A DNA stretch of 64,000 bases from Magnetofaba australis IT-1. Lineage in GTDB: Bacteria > Pseudomonadota > Magnetococcia > Magnetococcales > Magnetococcaceae. The position numbers were made by a program, and so were the translations under genes. The stretch covers positions 1 to 64,000 of the forward strand of contig NZ_LVJN01000019.1 of the NCBI RefSeq assembly GCF_002109495.1. Reading direction: 5' to 3'. A model generated the notes under the pieces. That model was not told the DNA's origin, ran no database searches, and worked only from the letters and a program-made list of their open reading frames with translations. The stretch's first letter is position 1; each line of letters begins with the position of its first letter. Shown one piece after another: positions 22,303 to 31,985 of the stretch.

Positions 22303-23968
22303 CCGCGTTTGGCGCCGCGCGGCGCAGCGTCGCAGCCTCTTCACGCCGCCCCTGCGCCTCCAACAGCCGCGCCGCCGCCGCCCGTGGAGTAATGGGCAGA
22401 TAGCGCAGCGCTTGAGGTTGCGGCGGCGCCTCGCCATAGATCAGGTTCAAATAGCCCAACAGCGCCGCCTGCCGCTCGCCCATCATCTCCTGGGCGTAGG
22501 CGCGTTGGAAGCGCGCCGCCAGATCCACCGCCGCATCGGCCCGCTGCGCGCGCAGCAGACGCCGCAATCGACCCGCATCACGCTCGGCGCCCTGGCGGGT
22601 GAAACGGAACATCGCATCGGTCACCGCATCCAACAGCCACGCAGGCCACACGCTGCGGGCATCGGGAATCAAACGCTCCAACAGCGCATCCAGCGAGTGC
22701 GCCTGTTGGTTCAACACCCCTTCAGCCAGCAGACGCAAGCGCAGGGCGTCGGCCTCCGGCTCGTCGGCGGCGCCCAACCACGTCAGCGCCTGTTCCCCGT
22801 GACCCGCCTGCAGCGCCGCCTCGGCCAACGGCGCGCGCAATGGCGCGGGCAGGGCGTCGGCGTCAAAACCCAGCCCCTGCGGCGTCAGCAAACCGCCCGG
22901 CTGCAACAGCCCCAACGGCTCGCGCCGCTCCCACTCCAGCAGCGCGCGCAGATAGAAGCTGCGCTCCAGCGGCTCGGGGCCGGTCAGCGCTTCGCGCAGC
23001 CAGTCGCGCCGTTGATGCGCCGCGCGCAGGGCGGGCGGACACGCCTGCTGCTCCTTTTGACGCGCTTCGGGACGTTTGCGCGGACGGTAGACGGTCACGG
23101 TGGCGCTGGGCGCCAGCCAATCGCGGTAGAGTTTGGCGTGCAACGCGCGGGTGGGTTCATCGCCGCCTGCAGCCAGACTCTGCTCCAATAGCGCCAGGGC
23201 CTCGTCAAAGCGCGCCGAGCGCGCCAGATGATCGGCCTCCATACGCGCCAGATGACGCCGCGCCCGCTGCGCCCGCTCCCCCTGCGCCGCCGCTTGCGGC
23301 AACTGTTTGAGTCGATGCAGCGCTTCAGCCGAACGCCCCTGCGCCAACGCCAGTTCAATGCGCGCCAGATCCAAAGCCACATCGGGCTCAGGGCGCCCGG
23401 CGCGGGCGGCGTAGAGATTCAGTTGCAGGGTCGCCTGCTCCAGATTGCCCAGACGCAGATGACACAGCGCCACCCCCAACTGGGCGCGCGCATGCTGGGC
23501 ATGGCGCGGCTGATTGACCAGGAACTCGGCATAGGCTTGACGCGCCTTGTCGAACTCCTCGGCGCCCATCAAGGCGTCGGCGCGCAGCAGACTCAGCTCG
23601 GCGTCATTGGCAATGGCTTCGGGGGGAAACGCCGACAGTGCAGCCAACGCCTCGGCGGCGTGGCCCAGGCGTTGGTGGGCGCTGGCCTGCACCCGCCGCC
23701 ACTGGGCCGCCTCCAATGGCGAGCCGCCCACGCCCAGCGCCTCTTCGGCGATGCGCAGCGCCAGCAGGGCCTGGCCGTCGTCGAGCATGCGTTGCGCCAT
23801 GGCCGGCGCCAGCGCCGCGCCTGCGCCCGAGGCGCTCAACTCATAAGCCTGAATGCGCGGCGCAACCAGACTGCCCGCAGCGCGCGCCTGGGGAGTGACG
23901 CCAATGCACAGCAGCGCCGTCAGCGTCACACACAGCGCCGCCGCGCGCAGGGGCGCAGCGTGGGTCAC
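22286..23968 (-). CDS. Secreted TPR-repeat protein of unknown function
   Basis: A 560-aa protein with a signal peptide (LRAAALCVTLTALLCIGVTP, cleavage near ARA-AG). TPR-like helix pairs follow over residues 60-270 (RRVQASAHQRLGHAAEALAA; AQLGVALCHLRLGNLEQATL) and again near the C-terminus (LARFQRAYAQEMMGERQAAL). No catalytic motif is visible. It overlaps the small membrane protein gene at 23965 by four bases (ATGA), so the two are translationally coupled. It probably acts as a periplasmic or outer-membrane scaffold. Confidence 0.8.
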   Translation of the reverse strand: MTHAAPLRAAALCVTLTALLCIGVTPQARAAGSLVAPRIQAYELSASGAGAALAPAMAQRMLDDGQALLALRIAEEALGVGGSPLEAAQWRRVQASAHQRLGHAAEALAALSAFPPEAIANDAELSLLRADALMGAEEFDKARQAYAEFLVNQPRHAQHARAQLGVALCHLRLGNLEQATLQLNLYAARAGRPEPDVALDLARIELALAQGRSAEALHRLKQLPQAAAQGERAQRARRHLARMEADHLARSARFDEALALLEQSLAAGGDEPTRALHAKLYRDWLAPSATVTVYRPRKRPEARQKEQQACPPALRAAHQRRDWLREALTGPEPLERSFYLRALLEWERREPLGLLQPGGLLTPQGLGFDADALPAPLRAPLAEAALQAGHGEQALTWLGAADEPEADALRLRLLAEGVLNQQAHSLDALLERLIPDARSVWPAWLLDAVTDAMFRFTRQGAERDAGRLRRLLRAQRADAAVDLAARFQRAYAQEMMGERQAALLGYLNLIYGEAPPQPQALRYLPITPRAAAARLLEAQGRREEAATLRRAAPNAVTPSP

Positions 23969-24171
23969 TGGGTGGGCGGCGGCGTGGGCAGCCGCTCATA
24001 ACGGGTGGTGGGCTCCACCTTACGGCTGTCACAGCTCTTTAAGGCCAGAGCCGCGCCGCCCGCCAGCAGCACCAGCAGCAACAGCCACTTGGGCCAGCTG
24101 CGCCGCGGCCCGCCGCCGAAGCGTCGCTTGTTCAAGGAGGAGTCGAAGCGGTTGCGCCGATTACGTCTCAT
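23965..24171 (-). CDS. Small single-pass membrane protein
   Basis: A 68-aa protein. A very basic N-terminus (MRRNRRNRFDSSLNKRRFGG) is followed by one membrane helix (WPKWLLLLVLLAGGAALAL, residues 26-44) and a short tail with a Cys and a Pro-rich end. The positive-inside pattern places the N-terminus in the cytoplasm. It overlaps the start of the TPR gene by four bases. No family is recognised. Confidence 0.7.
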   Translation of the reverse strand: MRRNRRNRFDSSLNKRRFGGGPRRSWPKWLLLLVLLAGGAALALKSCDSRKVEPTTRYERLPTPPPTQ

Positions 24172-24203
24172 GGAGGCCTGTTGACTGAATAATTAGGGCG
24201 CGA

Positions 24204-24590
24204 TCAGGCTGCCTGCGCCGGGATCTGTTGACCCACGCCGACAATGCGATTGCCCTCGGAGCCGTTGATGTAGACCAAGCGCGGTTGATGCGCGCGGGCC
24301 TGCGCCTCGGGCACGCGGGCAAAGGCGGCGATGATGACGAAGTCGTTAATCTCCGCCATGCGCGCAGCCGAGCCGTTGATGGAGATCATACCGCTGCCGC
24401 GTTCGCCGCGAATGGCGTAGGTGGTGAAGCGGGCGCCGTTGTTAACGTTCCAGATATGAATCTCTTCGAACTCGTGCAGACCCGCCGCCTCCATCAAATC
24501 CTCATCGATGGCGCACGACCCTTCATAATCCAGATGGCACTCGGTCACCCGGGCGCGGTGGATCTTGCACTTGAGAAGGGAAACATCCAT
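24204..24590 (-). CDS. panD: Aspartate 1-decarboxylase
   Basis: Converts L-aspartate to beta-alanine for pantothenate. It is 128 aa when started at 24590 ([18 protein letters not shown]), the family length. Lys9 and the self-cleavage pair Gly24-Ser25 (DYEGSCAID), which generates the pyruvoyl group, are present, as is the [11 protein letters not shown] core. It is last in the panB-panC-panD set, so all enzymes joining the beta-alanine and pantoate branches are together. The longer in-frame start at 24635 is not needed. Confidence 0.97.
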   Translation of the reverse strand: MDVSLLKCKIHRARVTECHLDYEGSCAIDEDLMEAAGLHEFEEIHIWNVNNGARFTTYAIRGERGSGMISINGSAARMAEINDFVIIAAFARVPEAQARAHQPRLVYINGSEGNRIVGVGQQIPAQAA

Positions 24591-24671
24591 TGCTGCGATC
24601 TCCTGACAGAATCTCAATGACAAAGCATAACGCATCGCCGCGCCGTTGCAACGGCTGGCAATGCAAGGTGT

Positions 24672-25529
24672 TTACGCGGCGGCGTCATCCAGCCGCAGAT
24701 TATCGATCAAACGCGCCGCGCCCACGTGGGCGGCCATGAGAACCACCGGCGCAATGGGGTCGGCGCTTTGCCACGGCGCCAGCGTCAGCGGATGCCGCGC
24801 CGCCACGTAGTCGATGCGTTCAATGCCCGCCTCGGTCAACGCCGCCCGCGCCGTCGCCTCCAGGCGCTGCGGGTCGCGCTCGCCGTTGCTCCAGGCGCTG
24901 CGCGCGGCGCTCAAACCGCGATACAGCGCCGCCGCCTGCTCGCGCTCGGCGCCTTGCAGATAGCGGTTGCGGCTGGACATGGCCAGACCATCGGCCTCAC
25001 GCACGGTGGGCATCCCCACCAGGGTGTAGGGCATGGCCAGATCCTGCACCATGCGCCGCAGAATGGTGAACTGCTGGTAGTCCTTCAAACCCAGATAGCA
25101 GCGCGTGGGCATGGTCAGATTGAGCAGAATCGCCACCACCGTGGCCACCCCCTGGAAGTGGCCGGGGCGGGCCGCGCCGCACAGCTCCGAACTCAGCGGC
25201 TCCACCGCGATGATGCTCTGGAACCCCTCCGGGTAGATATCGGATTCACGCGGATAGAACAGCGCGTCACACCCGCTCTGCTCCAGCAGCGCCATATCCG
25301 CCTCCAGGGTGCGCGGGTAGCGGTCGTAATCCTCGCCCTCGGCGAACTGGGCCGGATTGACGAAGATCGACGCCAACGCGCGGCCATTCTCCTCGGCGGC
25401 GGTGCGCACCAACGACAGATGCCCGTCATGCAGGCAGCCCATGGTGGGGACAAAGCCGATGCTGTGGCCGCCGCTCAAGGTTTCGCTCTGCCACGCGCTC
25501 AGATCGGCCCGGCTCTCCAGTAATCGCAT
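24672..25529 (-). CDS. panC: Pantothenate synthetase
   Basis: ATP-dependent ligase joining pantoate and beta-alanine. It is 285 aa with the nucleotide-binding HIGH-type motif (GCLHDGHLSLVRTA), FVNPAQFAEGEDYDRYPR, FQGVATVVAILLN, YLGLKDYQQFTILRRMV and the SRNRYL loop. It starts two bases after the panB stop with GGGGAG upstream, so the two are translationally linked. Confidence 0.98.
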   Translation of the reverse strand: MRLLESRADLSAWQSETLSGGHSIGFVPTMGCLHDGHLSLVRTAAEENGRALASIFVNPAQFAEGEDYDRYPRTLEADMALLEQSGCDALFYPRESDIYPEGFQSIIAVEPLSSELCGAARPGHFQGVATVVAILLNLTMPTRCYLGLKDYQQFTILRRMVQDLAMPYTLVGMPTVREADGLAMSSRNRYLQGAEREQAAALYRGLSAARSAWSNGERDPQRLEATARAALTEAGIERIDYVAARHPLTLAPWQSADPIAPVVLMAAHVGAARLIDNLRLDDAAA

Positions 25530-25531
25530 GC

Positions 25532-26350
25532 CTACTCCCCTTTGAATGCGTGTTCGGCGCTGGGAAACGCGCCGCTGCGCACCTCATCGGCGAACTGCGT
25601 GATGGCGTTGCTCACCAGCTGACCGCCGTTCAGATATTGTTTGACGAATTTGGGCCGCACGCCGTCGTACAGGCCCAGCAGATCGTGCATCACCAACACC
25701 TGGCCGTCGCACTGCGCGCCGGCGCCGATGCCGATGGTGGGGCAGCCCGCCTCGGCGGTGATGCGCGCCCCCAGGGCGGCGGGAATCCCCTCCAGCACGA
25801 TGGCGCTGGCGCCCGCCTGCGCCACCGCCAGGGCGTCGTCCAGCACCCGTTGTGACGCTGCGGCGCCGCGTCCCTGCACTTTGAAGCCGCCAAACGCGCG
25901 CACCGACTGCGGCGTCAGCCCCACGTGGGCGACAACCGGAATCCCGCGCGCGGTGAGAAACGCGATGGTCTCGGCCATCACTGCGCCGCCCTCCAGCTTG
26001 ACCGCGCCGCAGCCACTCTCCTGCATGGCGCGCACGGCGGCGGCCATGGTCTGCTCTGGCGAGATCTGCGCGGCGCCGAAGGGCAGATCCATCACCACCA
26101 GCGCCCGACGCGCGGCGCGCGCCACCATGCGCGCATGGTAGATCATCTCATCCAGGGTCACCGGCAGCGGCGTCTCCTGGCCCTGCACCACCATGCCCAG
26201 AGAGTCGCCCACCAACAGCACATCGACGCCGACCTGATCAAACAGGCGCGCAAAGGGGTAGTCATAGGCGGTGACGGTGACGATTTTGCGCCCCTCGGCC
26301 TTGAAACGGGCCAGGGCGGGGGCGGTCACGGGGGCGGCGTCAAGAGACAT
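25532..26350 (-). CDS. panB: 3-methyl-2-oxobutanoate hydroxymethyltransferase
   Basis: Makes ketopantoate from alpha-ketoisovalerate, the first committed pantothenate step. It is 272 aa with VTAYDYPFARLFDQVGVDVL, VGDSLGMVVQG (metal-binding Asp), VVMDLPFGA, VKLEGG, VAHVGLTPQS and IGIGAGAQCDGQVLV. The start at 26350 (MSLDAAPVTAPALARFK) follows AGGAGA at eight bases. The longer in-frame start adds a low-complexity Arg-rich leader and is rejected. Confidence 0.97.
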   Translation of the reverse strand: MSLDAAPVTAPALARFKAEGRKIVTVTAYDYPFARLFDQVGVDVLLVGDSLGMVVQGQETPLPVTLDEMIYHARMVARAARRALVVMDLPFGAAQISPEQTMAAAVRAMQESGCGAVKLEGGAVMAETIAFLTARGIPVVAHVGLTPQSVRAFGGFKVQGRGAAASQRVLDDALAVAQAGASAIVLEGIPAALGARITAEAGCPTIGIGAGAQCDGQVLVMHDLLGLYDGVRPKFVKQYLNGGQLVSNAITQFADEVRSGAFPSAEHAFKGE

Positions 26351-26564
26351 GGGGCGTCTCCTGTCCGCTGACAAGCGCGTCCGGGACGATGATGCATAAC
26401 GGGGACGACGACTGACCATAAGCGGCCAGACGGATGGCGAGACGGGCGCGAGCCCATCGGAGCGCCGACAGGGTCGTCCCGGTCCCCCCAACGGCGGATC
26501 CAGGCATCTGTCTCTCTCCTGAGAATGCGGATGTTGTGGTCAGTTGAACACAATAAGCGGGCGT
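26351..26564. other. Spacer upstream of panB, no gene seen
   Basis: It probably holds the panBCD promoter. I see no clear consensus, and no ORF is supported. Confidence 0.4.
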
Positions 26565-26745
26565 TGTCGTTTGGGAGATTGGAAGATATCGAGGGCTTCG
26601 CCCTCGAGCTCCCACACAACCAAACCGTGGGGCGCCGCCCCACACCCCGCTGGGGTCACAGACCCCAGACCCCCAAAAATTCGGCCATAAATGTCCGAAT
26701 TTTCGAGTTTCCAGATTGTGGGAAAACGTCCGATTATTGTTTCCA
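26565..26745. repeat. Dispersed palindromic intergenic repeat, copy R2
   Basis: Contains GAAGATATCGAGGGC-TTC-GCCCTCGAGCTCCC in two parts, GTGGGGC-GCC-GCCCCAC, GGGGTC-ACA-GACCCC and AAAATTCGG/CCGAATTTT. Same block order as R1 and R3 at first, but it ends with a different 3' block and lacks CACGCAAACATT. Confidence 0.75.
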
Positions 26746-26825
26746 CTGATCGTATCAATTGCGTCTGCGTTGTGGATGACAACCATTTGACCGCGCGCCC
26801 ACCGGCGCGTCGCTCCTCGGTTCCG

Positions 26826-27332
26826 TCAGGCCAAACGCTCTACGCGCTCGCCATCATCCAGATTCCGCAGCATCTCGTCAACGCTTTTGCCCGCCACCGG
26901 GTGACGCCAGGCGCCCGCCACGTCGGCCAGAGGGGTCAACACAAAGCGGCGCTGATGCAAACGGGGATGGGGCAGAGTGAGATCCGGAGCGTCCAATTGC
27001 CGGTCGGCGTAGTAGAGCAGATCCAGATCCAGCGTGCGCGGCCCCAGGGGGACTTCGCGCGTGCGGTCGCGGCCGTGGTCGCGCTCGATCAACAGCAGCG
27101 TGTTGAGCAGCGCCGACGGCGTGAGGGTGGTCTCCACGCGCGCCGCGCCATTCACATACCAGGGCTGTCCAGGGGGGCCGACGGGTTCAGTGCGATACCA
27201 GTGGGAGCAGGCCATCAGCCGCACCCCGGGCAGACGCTCCAGCTCGGCGACCGCAGCGCGGCAGACGGCCAGCGCATCGCCCAGATTGGCGCCGATGGCC
27301 ACACAGGCGTCGAACCAGGGATTCGCTCCGCC
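26826..27332 (-). CDS. folK: 2-amino-4-hydroxy-6-hydroxymethyldihydropteridine pyrophosphokinase
   Basis: Folate pathway kinase transferring pyrophosphate from ATP to the pterin. It is 168 aa with VAIGANLGDALA, SHWYRTEPVG (pterin-binding region), WYVNGAARVET, RDRTREVPLGPRTLDLDLLYY (catalytic core with the DLDL acidic pair) and LPHPRLHQRRFVLTPLADVA. The start at 27332 (MGGANPW) avoids overlap with the upstream M15 gene. No good ribosome-binding site is visible, so the exact start is uncertain. Confidence 0.95.
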   Translation of the reverse strand, partial: GGANPWFDACVAIGANLGDALAVCRAAVAELERLPGVRLMACSHWYRTEPVGPPGQPWYVNGAARVETTLTPSALLNTLLLIERDHGRDRTREVPLGPRTLDLDLLYYADRQLDAPDLTLPHPRLHQRRFVLTPLADVAGAWRHPVAGKSVDEMLRNLDDGERVERLA

Positions 27333-27354
27333 CATCAGCCGCGCACAGCCGTCA

Positions 27355-28239
27355 TTAAGCGGAAACCACCTTGATGTGCCAGGGTTCGAAGCGCACGCCC
27401 AGTTGGTTGTCACGGGTGTAGCGCAGTTTCAGATAGCCGCGTTCGGCCAGCCCCTGGAACACTTCGCTCTGGGTGAAGTGCACGGTGAAGTTGAGCTTGC
27501 CCAGACCGCGCTGGCCGACGTCGAAGTCGCCCACGCCGTGGAATGAGTAGCCCGGAGGCGCCAACGAGCGCGAGGCCAACGACAGGTTGCCGTCGCTCTC
27601 CACCGCCTTGGCCAGGAACAGGTGGAACTGTTTGACCACGCTGCGTACGCCGGAGGTGAGCACCACTTTGCGCCCCACCTCTTTGCGGATCTTGTCGTAC
27701 ACGCGCATGGCGTCGCCGCGGTACAGATAGTTGCCGGTGTAGGGCACTTTGGCCACTTCGCGACGCGGCACCGCTTCGGTGAGGTTGCGCACCGGCTTGT
27801 CGCCCATAAAGCCGTACTCATCGGCCGAGCGATAGAAGATCTCTTCGAGAAAATCCATCTCTTCGGCAGTGAACTGGCCCACTTTGCTGTAGCGATTGGC
27901 CACCTTCAGCGCTTCGTCGAAGCTGAGCAGATGGAAATTGGCGTGGCCCACCACCCGCTCCATCTGATCGAAACGATGGTGCGCGCGCCGCAGCAGCCCA
28001 ATGCGCCAGCGCTCAACGTAGATGTCGCCGGGGTGGGCGCTATTGAAATCGCGCACCCGTTTGAGCATCTCGTCCATGCTGCGATACTGCGCAAACTGCG
28101 GCTTGATGCGCGGGGCGATGTTGGGCCGAGCGTCGGCTCGGTAACGCGCCTGCGCCGCGCCGGGCAGAATCAGGCTTCCGCCCAATGCGCTCGCTCCGCC
28201 AACCACCATGGATTGCAGAAATTTCCGCCGTTGCATCAT
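27355..28239 (-). CDS. M15-family peptidase-like protein (VanY/D-Ala-D-Ala carboxypeptidase type), Tat signal
   Basis: About 294 aa. A Tat-type leader (RRKFLQSMVVGGASALGG) precedes a C-terminal domain with RVYDKIRKEVG, VVLTSGVRS, the zinc motif SFHGVGDFDVG (SxHxxGxxxD) and EPWHI, as in VanY/DacB-like peptidases that trim peptidoglycan stem peptides. The middle (residues 40-170) is a helical region without a recognised family. The start at 28239 (MMQRRKF) is chosen so that the twin arginines are near the N-terminus; longer starts exist. Confidence 0.8.
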   Translation of the reverse strand: MMQRRKFLQSMVVGGASALGGSLILPGAAQARYRADARPNIAPRIKPQFAQYRSMDEMLKRVRDFNSAHPGDIYVERWRIGLLRRAHHRFDQMERVVGHANFHLLSFDEALKVANRYSKVGQFTAEEMDFLEEIFYRSADEYGFMGDKPVRNLTEAVPRREVAKVPYTGNYLYRGDAMRVYDKIRKEVGRKVVLTSGVRSVVKQFHLFLAKAVESDGNLSLASRSLAPPGYSFHGVGDFDVGQRGLGKLNFTVHFTQSEVFQGLAERGYLKLRYTRDNQLGVRFEPWHIKVVSA

Positions 28240-28479
28240 CTGATACCGATCGGCCTTACCGCTCCCTGCTATGACCCGATCCCACGCGGATAGAGTCCAA
28301 CGGGCCATTATATACCCGAAACTTTACCCGCGAACAATATGGCATTCCGCCTGACTTGTCGCCCAGCCCCGATTATGTTGAAGGCGACGGGCGCATCTTT
28401 TTCCCGTTTGACGCGCCTATTGCTGGTACAGTACAACCACTCGGTTGGCTCAAGACCGTTTAAATTCCTGAGAACCCGT

Positions 28480-29463
28480 ATGGCCCGTGCACCCATCAGC
28501 CGTCTGTGGCGACTGTTCTGGCTCTTTGCGCTCCTGACGTTGAGCGTGGAGTCGGCGCGCGCCAACCCCTACCAGGAGAGCCCGGGACCGTTGCTCAACG
28601 CTGACCAAACCTGTCAGCTCATCGGAACCAAACTGGGCAGCGTCAGCACCCGTGACTGCCTGGCTGAGAATCTCCAGCCCACCGGTTCCTATTCGGTCAA
28701 CGGCCTGCCCATCTTGATCAAGGAATACCCGCCGCTGCCGGAACGCAAACCGCGCGGCCGCATTCTGGTGATCGGCGGCATCCACGGCGATGAGTACTCT
28801 TCGGTCAGCGTGGTGTTTCGCTGGCTGCGCACCTTGAACGAACACCACTCCGGGCTGTTCCACTGGCGCATCGCCCCGCTGACCAATCCCGATGGCCTGC
28901 TGCGCATGGAGTCCCAGCGCATGAACGCCAATGGGGTGGACTTGAACCGCAACTTCCCCACCCCCAACTGGGCCGCCGAGGCGCCGGACTACTGGATCAA
29001 CAGCACCAAGCGCGACCCGCGACGCTATCCGGGAAGCGCGCCGCTCTCCGAGCCTGAATCCCGTTGGATCGCCAAAGAGATCGAAGCGTTCCAACCGGAC
29101 TGCATCGTCTCCATCCACGCCCCATTCGGCATTCTGGATTTTGACGGTCCGCCAAAAAATCCGCCCAAACGCTTCGGACCGCTCTATCTGTCCCTGTTGG
29201 GCACTTATCCGGGCTCTTTGGGGCGTTACGCCGGTTTGCACAAGCGCATCCCCATCATCACCATCGAGCTGAAACACGCAGGGATCATGCCATCGCAAAT
29301 GGAGAGCCGTCACATCTGGGGCGATCTGGTGCGCTGGCTGTCGCAAAATATCTATAATCCCAGCACAATTTACTCTCCCAACGTCAACGCATCCACCGAC
29401 TCCGGGGCGGACAGCCGACGCGCGCCTGCGCCGCCGCCCCTGCCCAAACGGGGAGGCTCATGA
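28480..29463 (+). CDS. M14-family zinc carboxypeptidase, secreted (MpaA-like murein peptide amidase)
   Basis: 327 aa from the start at 28480. A signal peptide (LWRLFWLFALLTLSVESARA) precedes an M14 domain with IGGIHGDEYSS (zinc His and Glu), NPDGLLRMESQRMNANGVDL, NRNFPT, VSIHAPFG (third zinc His) and the late TIELKHAG region bearing the probable catalytic Glu. The family cleaves gamma-D-Glu-mesoDAP bonds in murein peptides. Its stop overlaps the dapC start (ATGA), coupling peptide recycling with meso-DAP synthesis in one transcript. Confidence 0.85.
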   Translation: MARAPISRLWRLFWLFALLTLSVESARANPYQESPGPLLNADQTCQLIGTKLGSVSTRDCLAENLQPTGSYSVNGLPILIKEYPPLPERKPRGRILVIGGIHGDEYSSVSVVFRWLRTLNEHHSGLFHWRIAPLTNPDGLLRMESQRMNANGVDLNRNFPTPNWAAEAPDYWINSTKRDPRRYPGSAPLSEPESRWIAKEIEAFQPDCIVSIHAPFGILDFDGPPKNPPKRFGPLYLSLLGTYPGSLGRYAGLHKRIPIITIELKHAGIMPSQMESRHIWGDLVRWLSQNIYNPSTIYSPNVNASTDSGADSRRAPAPPPLPKRGGS

Positions 29464-30677
29464 ATCCCGATCTGCACCGTCTGCAACCCTACCCCTTTGA
29501 AAAGCTGGCGAACCTGCTGGGCAATACCCCGGTGGAGCATAATTTGACGCCGCTGAACATCTCCATTGGCGAGCCCAAGCACGCCACCCCCGCGTTTGTG
29601 CGCGAGGCGATGATCGACGCCCTGGACGGCATCGCCATCTACCCCACCACGCGGGGCGAGCGGGCATTGCGCGAGGCCATCAGCGGCTGGATCTGTCGCC
29701 GTTTTGGCCCTGACGCTTCGGCCATCGACCCGGATCGTCACGTGATTCCGGTCAACGGCACCCGCGAGGCGCTGTTCTCCTTCGCCCAGGCGGTGTGCGA
29801 TCGCACCGTCCAGGATGGCGTGATCCTCACCCCCAACCCCTTCTATCAAATCTATGAGGGGGCGGCGTTCATGTCCGGGGTTACGCCGATCCATGTCAAC
29901 GCCACGGCGCAGACCGGTTTCCGCCCGCGTTTTCAGGATCTTGACCCGGCGATTCTGGACCGCGCCCAACTGCTCTATCTGTGCTCCCCCTCCAACCCCA
30001 CCGGCGCGGTGCATCCGCTCGAGGAGTTGCAGAGCCTTATCGAGCTGGCCGACCGCCATGATTTCGTCATCGCCAGCGACGAGTGCTATTCGGAGATCTA
30101 CTACGACGGCGAACCCCCCGCCGGACTGCTGCAGGCGGCCTGGGCCATGGGGCGGACTGATTTCAAACGCTGCGTGGTGTTCCACTCCCTCTCCAAGCGC
30201 TCCAACATGCCCGGCGCGCGCAGCGGTTTCGTGGCGGGGGACGCCGAACTTTTGGCGCGCTACTTCCAGTTGCGCACCTACACCGGCTGCGCCCAGCCGC
30301 CGTTCATCCAGCACGCGGCCATCGCCGCCTGGAACGACGAAACCCACGTGGCCGACAACCGCGCCCTCTACCGCGCCAAGCTCGATGAATCCGAGGCGAT
30401 TCTCTCCCCGCATCTGAACGTGCGGCGCCCCGAGGCCAGCTTCTACCTCTGGTTGGAGGTTCCCGGCGGCGGCGAGCGCTTTGCGCAACATCTGTTTGGG
30501 CGTTATGGCGTCACGGTGTTGCCGGGCGGCTATCTGGGCCGCACCGGGGACAACTGCCTGGGCGGCGCGGGCAATCCGGGCGATCCTTACGTGCGCATCG
30601 CCCTGGTGGCCACGCCGGAGCAGAACCGCGAAGCGATGCAGCGCATTGCGCAGGCGGCGCAGACCTTTACGCTCTAA
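29460..30677 (+). CDS. dapC: Succinyldiaminopimelate transaminase
   Basis: PLP-dependent class I/II aminotransferase of 405 aa. Signatures are ISIGEPKHATPAFV, YPTTRGERALREAI, LTPNPFYQIYEGAA, LCSPSNPTGAV, ASDECYSEIYY and the PLP lysine in HSLSKRSNMPGARSGF. The closing substrate-binding Arg is in GDPYVRIAL. Its overlap with the M14 gene and position just ahead of dapD fit the DapC branch rather than a general aspartate aminotransferase. Confidence 0.92.
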   Translation: MNPDLHRLQPYPFEKLANLLGNTPVEHNLTPLNISIGEPKHATPAFVREAMIDALDGIAIYPTTRGERALREAISGWICRRFGPDASAIDPDRHVIPVNGTREALFSFAQAVCDRTVQDGVILTPNPFYQIYEGAAFMSGVTPIHVNATAQTGFRPRFQDLDPAILDRAQLLYLCSPSNPTGAVHPLEELQSLIELADRHDFVIASDECYSEIYYDGEPPAGLLQAAWAMGRTDFKRCVVFHSLSKRSNMPGARSGFVAGDAELLARYFQLRTYTGCAQPPFIQHAAIAAWNDETHVADNRALYRAKLDESEAILSPHLNVRRPEASFYLWLEVPGGGERFAQHLFGRYGVTVLPGGYLGRTGDNCLGGAGNPGDPYVRIALVATPEQNREAMQRIAQAAQTFTL

Positions 30678-30694
30678 GCATTGATGTTTGGAGT

Positions 30695-30960
30695 GAAAAT
30701 ATTCGGGAGCTGAAAGATATTGAGGGCTGCGCCCTCAAACTCCCCTGAAGATCAAAAGCCAAACCGTGATTCAGGCCATCCATGGCCTTCACCCTTCGGG
30801 CTCGCTGCGCGAGTCCGATTCGGCAATCCTGCCGAATCGTGGGGCGCCGCCCCACACCCCGCTTAAGGGACGCATCCCTTAAGAATCCCGACAAATTTTC
30901 TGCGAAAATTTGTCCAGTAGTCAGCGTTGGCCCAGCCAACGTCACGCAAACATTCAACGC
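30695..30960. repeat. Dispersed palindromic intergenic repeat, copy R3 (longest)
   Basis: Starts with GAAAGATATTGAGGGC-TGC-GCCCTC, followed by GATTCGGCA/TGCCGAATC, GTGGGGC-GCC-GCCCCAC, CTTAAGGG..CCCTTAAG, GACAAATTTT/AAAATTTGTC and ACGTCACGCAAACATT. It separates dapC from dapD. A piece at 30760-30830 is inserted relative to R1. Confidence 0.78.
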
Positions 30961-31009
30961 CCTGTGCATTTTAAATTCACATGGCTCGTGAAACAGGGAA
31001 GGAACGCTC

Positions 31010-31855
31010 ATGTCTTTGCAGCAGATCATTGAAACCGCCTGGGACAACCGCGCGGAAATCAACTCCGGCACCCAGGGCGAAGTGCGCGAGGCGGTGTTGG
31101 AAACCATCGAGAAGATGGACGCGGGCGAATTGCGCGTAGCCGAGAAGAACCCGGATCACCCGGAAGCCGAACATGGCTGGGTGGTGAATCAATGGGCCAA
31201 GAAGGCGGTGTTGCTGTTCTTCAAGCTGCACGACAACGTTCCCATGGGCGGCCATGGTCAATTCTTCGACAAGGTGCCGTTGAAATTCGATGGTTGGGAT
31301 GCGGCGCGTTTCAAATCTGCGGGCATTCGCGTGGTGCCGCCTGCGGCGGCGCGCAAGGGGGTCTATCTGGCGCCCAGCGTGGTGCTGATGCCCTCTTACT
31401 GCAACATTGGCGCGTATGTGGATTCCGGGACCATGGTGGACACCTGGGCCACGGTGGGTTCCTGCGCGCAGATTGGCAAGAACGTGCACATCTCCGGCGG
31501 CGCTGGGATTGGCGGGGTGTTGGAGCCGTTGCAGGCCAACCCGGTGATCATTGAGGACAACTGCTTCATTGGCGCGCGCGCCGAGGTGGCTGAGGGCGTG
31601 ATTGTGGGCGAGGGTTCTGTTCTCTCCATGGGCGTGTACTTGGGCAAATCCACCAAGATTGTGGATCGCGCCACCGGTGAGATTCACATGGGCTATGTGC
31701 CGCCTTACTCGGTGGTGGTGTCGGGCGCCATGCCGGGCAAGCCCATGGGCAATGGCGAGCCGGGGCCGAACCTCTATTGCGCGGTGATCGTGAAGACTGT
31801 TGATGCGCAGACGCGCTCGAAGACAGGCATCAACGAGCTGCTGCGCGAGTTCTAA
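31010..31855 (+). CDS. dapD: 2,3,4,5-tetrahydropyridine-2,6-dicarboxylate N-succinyltransferase
   Basis: Succinyl-CoA-dependent step of meso-DAP and lysine synthesis. It is 281 aa, family-like in length. After an N-terminal helical domain ([15 protein letters not shown]) it shows left-handed beta-helix hexapeptides ([40 protein letters not shown]) and the [29 protein letters not shown] core. AAGGAACG precedes the ATG. Confidence 0.98.
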   Translation: MSLQQIIETAWDNRAEINSGTQGEVREAVLETIEKMDAGELRVAEKNPDHPEAEHGWVVNQWAKKAVLLFFKLHDNVPMGGHGQFFDKVPLKFDGWDAARFKSAGIRVVPPAAARKGVYLAPSVVLMPSYCNIGAYVDSGTMVDTWATVGSCAQIGKNVHISGGAGIGGVLEPLQANPVIIEDNCFIGARAEVAEGVIVGEGSVLSMGVYLGKSTKIVDRATGEIHMGYVPPYSVVVSGAMPGKPMGNGEPGPNLYCAVIVKTVDAQTRSKTGINELLREF

Positions 31856-31864
31856 GAACATGCT

Positions 31865-31985
31865 TTTGGGTCGGGACGGCGCAAGCCGTCCCGAGCTACG
31901 CAGGTCCAGGAGGATCATCCTCCTGGTGGGTGCAGGGCAAAGCCCTGCTGGGGTGTGGGGCAAAGCCCCGCGCAGTTGCCGTTAT
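31865..31985. repeat. Tandem palindromic modules after dapD
   Basis: CGGGACGGC-GCAA-GCCGTCCCG (31873-31894), CCAGGAGGATCATCCTCCTGG-type palindrome, CAGGGC-AAA-GCCCTG and GGGGC-AAA-GCCCC follow one another. The first may terminate dapD although no T-run follows. Modules of the same build recur at 32300-32480, 32520-32640 and 34525-34650. Confidence 0.7.

Noticed and set aside
20848-22437. 529-codon minus-strand open frame
   Set aside because: It is antisense to the M48 protease gene, which has a signal peptide, HELAH and TPRs. The antisense product is Arg/Gln/Gly-rich without domains.
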